The notes under the pieces are model-generated. The model did no database searches, was not told the origin of the DNA, and saw only the letters and a list, made by a program, of their open reading frames with translations. From Brachycybe producta (Eukaryota; Arthropoda; Diplopoda; Playtdesmida; Andrognathidae): a stretch of 64,000 nt of DNA. This document shows, piece by piece, positions 63,155 through 64,000 of this stretch (the stretch's first letter is position 1; the number at the start of each line of letters is the position of its first letter). The translations under genes and the position numbers were made by a program. The DNA lies in NCBI GenBank assembly GCA_036925085.1, contig JAUPFP010000001.1, positions 3,022,001 through 3,086,000 on the forward strand. The letters run 5' to 3'.

Positions 63155-63910
63155 GAAACTTCAGATACAACTTTTTGAAAAGTTCGGGATACAACTTTTT
63201 GAAAAGTTCTGTTACAACCTCGGATACAACTTTTTAAAACTTCAAATACAACTTTTGAATTCAAAAACTTCAGATACAACTTTTGAAAACTTCAGATACA
63301 ACTTTGGAAAACCTCAGATAAACTTTTGAAAACTTCAGATACAACTTTGGAAAACTTCAGACACAACTTCGGAAAGCTTCAGACACAACTTTGGAAAACT
63401 TACGATACAACTTTGGAAAACTTCAGATACAACTTTGGAAAACTTCAGATACAACTTTGGAAAACTTCAGACACAACTTTGGAAAACTTCAGACACAACT
63501 TTAAAAAACTTCAGATACAACTTTGGAAAACTTCAGACACAACTTTGGAAAACTTCAGACACAACTTTGGAAAGCTTCAGATACAACTTTGGAAAGCTTC
63601 AGATACAACTTTGGAAAGCTTCAGATACAACTTTGGAAAGCTTCAGATACAACTTTGGAAAGCTTCAGATACAACTTTGGAAAGCTTCAGATACAACTTT
63701 GGAAAGCTTCAGATACAACTTTGGAAAGCTTCAGATACAACTTTGGAAAGCTTCAGATACAACTTTGGAAAGCTTCAGATACAACTTTGGAAAACTTCAG
63801 ACACAACTTTGGAAAACTTCAGACACAACTTTGGAAAACTTCAGACACAACTTTGGAAAACTTCAGATACAACTTTTGAATTCAAAAACTTCAGATATAA
63901 CTTTGGAAAA
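63155..63910 (+). repeat. 22-bp minisatellite, second array
   Basis: More than thirty units of CTTCAGATACAACTTTGGAA-A(A/G) type, with GATACAA and GACACAA variants in blocks. It is open in all three plus frames because 22 bp is not a multiple of 3 and the unit lacks stops. Related in sequence to the 61986 array. Confidence 0.9.
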
Positions 63911-64000
63911 CTTTGTTTGTGAATACAGTGCGATGTGTCACTTGAACAAAGCTACTGCAAATTAAGCTAATTACTGGAATTGTCTTTTGGTGAAAAATGT

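Larger units (their letters stand above)
52760..64000 (+). other. PRKG1 intron 1, 5' part
   Basis: Begins with GTAAGT and runs off the window. No cyclic-nucleotide-binding or kinase exon was seen. It contains most F-family foldback elements, one A copy, three C copies or fragments, two B copies, one E copy, a YY1-like motif array at 60.16-60.85 kb, a GA microsatellite and two 22-bp minisatellites. Confidence 0.75.

Noticed and set aside
63326-63965. Overlapping frames of up to 198 residues with NFRHNFGKLQ-like repeats
   Set aside because: They arise from a 22-bp tandem array without stops. All three plus frames are open, and no splice or start context supports translation.

Overview
The window is animal nuclear DNA. 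It is strongly AT-rich, with protein-coding islands far apart, spliceosomal introns, microsatellites, minisatellites and many short nonautonomous DNA transposons. Nothing bacterial or viral was seen. The two genes and the repeat style suggest an invertebrate, perhaps an arthropod or another protostome, but the species cannot be fixed from the sequence.

Only two genes are supported. (1) A doublesex/mab-3-related transcription factor of the DMRTA / Dmrt99B type lies on the minus strand. Its first coding exon (about 33167-32519) carries the DM zinc domain. Its last exon (15639-14309) carries the DMA domain. A candidate donor and acceptor join in phase across a roughly 16.9 kb intron. (2) The first coding exon of a cGMP-dependent protein kinase I (PRKG1 / foraging family) lies on the plus strand at 52476-52759, with a leucine zipper and the RAQGISAEP autoinhibitory motif. 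Later kinase exons lie beyond the right edge. The genes are divergent, with about 19 kb between their first coding exons. No functional link between them is implied.

Layout: 1-14308 is downstream of the Dmrt gene (repeats only); 15640-32518 is the Dmrt intron; 33168-52475 is the shared upstream/intergenic region; 52760-64000 is PKG intron 1. The noncoding DNA is built from recurring short families, here named A to P. A has about 300 bp copies flanked by TAA/TTA duplications (PIF/Harbinger-like). B is a palindromic element ending in an AAACTAGAAGGGT-type motif. C is hAT-like and D is nested in one C copy. E is a palindrome rich in CAATCTGCAGATTG. F is a 140-215 bp foldback element with 9-bp target duplications, GC boxes and often a perfect TGACGTCA. 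There is also a mariner-like end pair and several less certain families. Nested insertions (F in A, D in C, B in P, A in the end of B) give relative ages.

The most interesting noncoding signals are a 13-site ATGG(C/T)-centred YY1/Pho-like array at 60.16-60.85 kb in PKG intron 1, a four-site CTCF-like cluster at 25.1-25.5 kb in the Dmrt intron, the F family beside the PKG exon, and two related 22-bp minisatellites at 62.0-63.9 kb. No convincing new protein-coding system was found.
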